A stretch of 64,000 nt of DNA from Rhodococcus yunnanensis NBRC 103083 (lineage in GTDB: Bacteria > Actinomycetota > Actinomycetes > Mycobacteriales > Mycobacteriaceae). Below the pieces are notes generated by a model. The model did not search any database, had not been told where the DNA came from, and saw only the letters and a list, made by a program, of their open reading frames with translations. The stretch lies in the NCBI RefSeq assembly GCF_001895005.1, contig NZ_BCXH01000004.1:248001-312000 (forward strand), given 5' to 3'. Every line of letters starts with the position of its first letter. Positions within the stretch are counted from its first letter, which is position 1. Position numbers and translations under genes: made by a program. This document shows, one piece after another, positions 62,504-64,000 of the stretch.

Positions 62504-63537
62504 CCTCGGCGGTCTGCCACCTCGTCGTCGGGCCTCGGAAGCACGGAGTCGTCGAATACGCGATATCGGTTCACGATGCGCTTGTTCACGGGGCTCTTGC
62601 CCACGGTGGACGGGTGGATTTCGGAACCGATCACCGTTGTGCATTTCTGGAGTCGCCGGATGCCGAACTGCCGCCGCTCGACTGTTCCCTGGTGCACATT
62701 CACGTGACGGACCGATTGTTCGGACGCACCCCCGGCGAGGCCACGGAGAGGTTCTCGGCGTTGGTCGACGCGCTGGGAACGGATGTGTCGGTCACACTGC
62801 ACGACCTACCCCAGCCGTCGGACGGCGCAGCGATGCAGGCGCGGGCGGAGTTCTACCGAACTGTGGTGCGCGTGGCGGCAGGGGTGATCGTCTCGAGCGA
62901 ACACGAGACCGCACTGCTGCAGAACGTGGTCGACGATTCGATCGTGCCCGCGATGGTTCCGCTCATGATCGGGACGCGGCCCCCGCGCAGGCGGTTGTCC
63001 ACCCCTACCGCGCCGACCGTGGGGGTTCTCGGATTTCTGTATCCAGGTAAGGGCCACATCGAAACACTCCGTGCGATGGAGGATCTGCCGATCTCCGTCG
63101 GTTTCGTGGCGCTGGGGACGCCCTCTCCGGGTCACGAATATCTCGCCGACGAACTTCGCGGCGTCGCGGCACGGACCGGAAGGCGCATCGAGATCACCGG
63201 GTTTCTGGGCGACGAAGAACTGGAGCGCAGAATTCACGAGGTCACCGTCCCGGTCGCGTATCACCGTCACCTGTCGGCGTCGGGTTCGATCAACACGTGG
63301 ATTGCCCAGGGGCGCAAACCGCTTGTGCCGAGAGGTGGTTACATCACGGAACTGGACGATCGCTCTCCCGGCGTCGTCTCCATTCACGCGGACGACGACG
63401 GCTCGCTTCGGCACGCGATCGCGTCGGCCATCGATGATTCGACGAGTACTTGGATCGACACGTCGGTCGAACCGGTTCCATCGCCCTCCGACGTCGCGGC
63501 GGCGTACGACGAACACCTGACGCGGTGGACGAGATGA
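62500..63537 (+). CDS. Glycosyltransferase (GT-B fold)
   Basis: A 345-residue protein with the GT4-like pattern: a short N-terminal domain (HLVVGPRKHGVVEYA, SLVHIHVTDRLFGRTP, VSVTLHDLPQPSDGA, GVIVSSEHETALL), then VGVLGFLYPGKGHIETLRAM as the linker to the donor domain, and TVPVAYHRHLSASGSINTWIAQGRKPL as donor site. GTG at 62500 overlaps the WcbI stop by four bases. Its stop overlaps the next glycosyltransferase start (ATGA), so the three plus-strand genes are coupled. Substrates unknown. Confidence 0.82.
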   Translation: MTSAVCHLVVGPRKHGVVEYAISVHDALVHGALAHGGRVDFGTDHRCAFLESPDAELPPLDCSLVHIHVTDRLFGRTPGEATERFSALVDALGTDVSVTLHDLPQPSDGAAMQARAEFYRTVVRVAAGVIVSSEHETALLQNVVDDSIVPAMVPLMIGTRPPRRRLSTPTAPTVGVLGFLYPGKGHIETLRAMEDLPISVGFVALGTPSPGHEYLADELRGVAARTGRRIEITGFLGDEELERRIHEVTVPVAYHRHLSASGSINTWIAQGRKPLVPRGGYITELDDRSPGVVSIHADDDGSLRHAIASAIDDSTSTWIDTSVEPVPSPSDVAAAYDEHLTRWTR

Positions 63538-64000
63538 CCCGGGTGGTGCAGCTCGGCGACGGCCGAATCGCCTTGCCGGACAACCGATGGGATCTGATCG
63601 ACGCCGCAGTAGGGCTTCCGAGGGTGGGGGTCGTCATCCCGTACTACGAACAACCACGTCAACTCTCGCTCGTCCTCGCTGCGCTGGCGGCGCAGAACTA
63701 TCCCCTCGACCGGCTCGACGTGGTGGTCGCCGACGACGGTTCGGCCGTGCCGCCGGTGGTCCGAGACCACGAGAGTGTCCTGTCGATCCGGGTCGTCCAC
63801 CAGGAAGATGTGGGCTTTCGCGCTGCCGCCGCTCGAAACCTCGGTGCCCGTGCGTCGTCCGGCTCGGTCCTGTGTTTCCTCGACGCGGACACCGTGCCGA
63901 CTCCCGACTACATTCGCCGCGCGGTGGCGCTGCCATCCGTTGCACCGGATGTGGTCGTGGTGGGGCGGCGCAAGCATGCAGACCTGTCGAGCATCGGCAG
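63534..64000 (+). CDS. Glycosyltransferase family 2, cut by the window end
   Basis: The first 155 residues of a GT-A glycosyltransferase. It opens with a short preface, then VGVVIPYYEQPRQLSLVLAA (start of the fold), VVVADDGSAVPP (donor aspartates), GFRAAAARNLGARAS, and CFLDADTVPTPDYI (DxD). The frame is open to the last base. ATG at 63534 overlaps the stop of the preceding gene by four bases. It is the third gene of the plus-strand glycan set. The C-terminal half, which sets the acceptor, lies outside the window. Confidence 0.85.
   Translation, partial: MTRVVQLGDGRIALPDNRWDLIDAAVGLPRVGVVIPYYEQPRQLSLVLAALAAQNYPLDRLDVVVADDGSAVPPVVRDHESVLSIRVVHQEDVGFRAAAARNLGARASSGSVLCFLDADTVPTPDYIRRAVALPSVAPDVVVVGRRKHADLSSIG

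Overview
The window is high-GC DNA with dense, short-spaced genes. It carries many 4-base ATGA/GTGA gene overlaps and frequent GTG/TTG starts. The protein families (DesA3-type desaturase with its own reductase, FprB-type ferredoxin reductase, DUF3618/DUF4235/DUF5313 small proteins, GAF-ANTAR regulators, MpaB-type oxygenases, two P450s) point to a mycolic-acid actinobacterium, most likely Rhodococcus or a close relative. I see no rRNA, tRNA, CRISPR, insertion sequence or prophage. Sixty-four protein genes are called; the last one runs off the right edge.

Bases 46-8500 hold a minus-strand catabolic regulon in three transcription units: pxpA-pxpB-pxpC-like; RraA-type aldolase, MHS transporter and SDR; aminotransferase, TetR regulator and gluconate-5-dehydrogenase-like SDR. 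All three promoters carry the same TGAGAA...TTCTCA-type palindrome, so they are probably co-regulated. The enzyme set suggests opening of a cyclic lactam acid, transamination, then aldol cleavage to pyruvate-type products. Bases 8555-10467 are a DUF3533-like membrane protein and a divergent TetR with two identical-type 15-bp operators between them.

Bases 10492-18793 are an oxidation cluster: zinc alcohol dehydrogenase, aldehyde dehydrogenase, two MpaB/DUF2236 paralogues sharing one operator sequence with a TetR gene between them, a [3Fe-4S] ferredoxin, a P450 and another TetR. Next come a MarR/drug-efflux pair (18830-20652), a DesA3-type acyl desaturase with its reductase (20807-23363), an unusual proteobacterial-type dapA, an OhrR-like regulator, a pyridoxine/HMP kinase, a TIM-barrel enzyme, and XRE and LuxR-type regulators (to 31217).

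Bases 31249-41000 contain a second P450, an epimerase and a YbdK-type ligase, an envelope-stress-like operon with an in-frame YihY-holin fusion, an ankyrin protein convergent with a large KatE catalase, and an unrecognised membrane protein. Bases 41202-47771 carry two GAF-ANTAR regulators around two small unknown genes, a glycosyltransferase, and an AurF-type diiron oxygenase with a ferredoxin/ferredoxin-reductase fusion.

Bases 47860-54568 hold NhaA with a Ca-binding-like tail, a Tat-exported PhlG-like hydrolase, a thioesterase-like protein plus Idi, a gamma-butyrolactone-receptor-like TetR, and a TetR/acyl-CoA dehydrogenase pair. After glgX (54579-56627) the right end is a surface-glycan cluster: four overlapping glycosyltransferases on the minus strand and WcbI plus two glycosyltransferases on the plus strand.

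Two patterns run through the window. Local regulators sit beside clear palindromic operators. Short tandem repeats (14-18 bp, 3-6 copies) occur in at least six gaps between genes.
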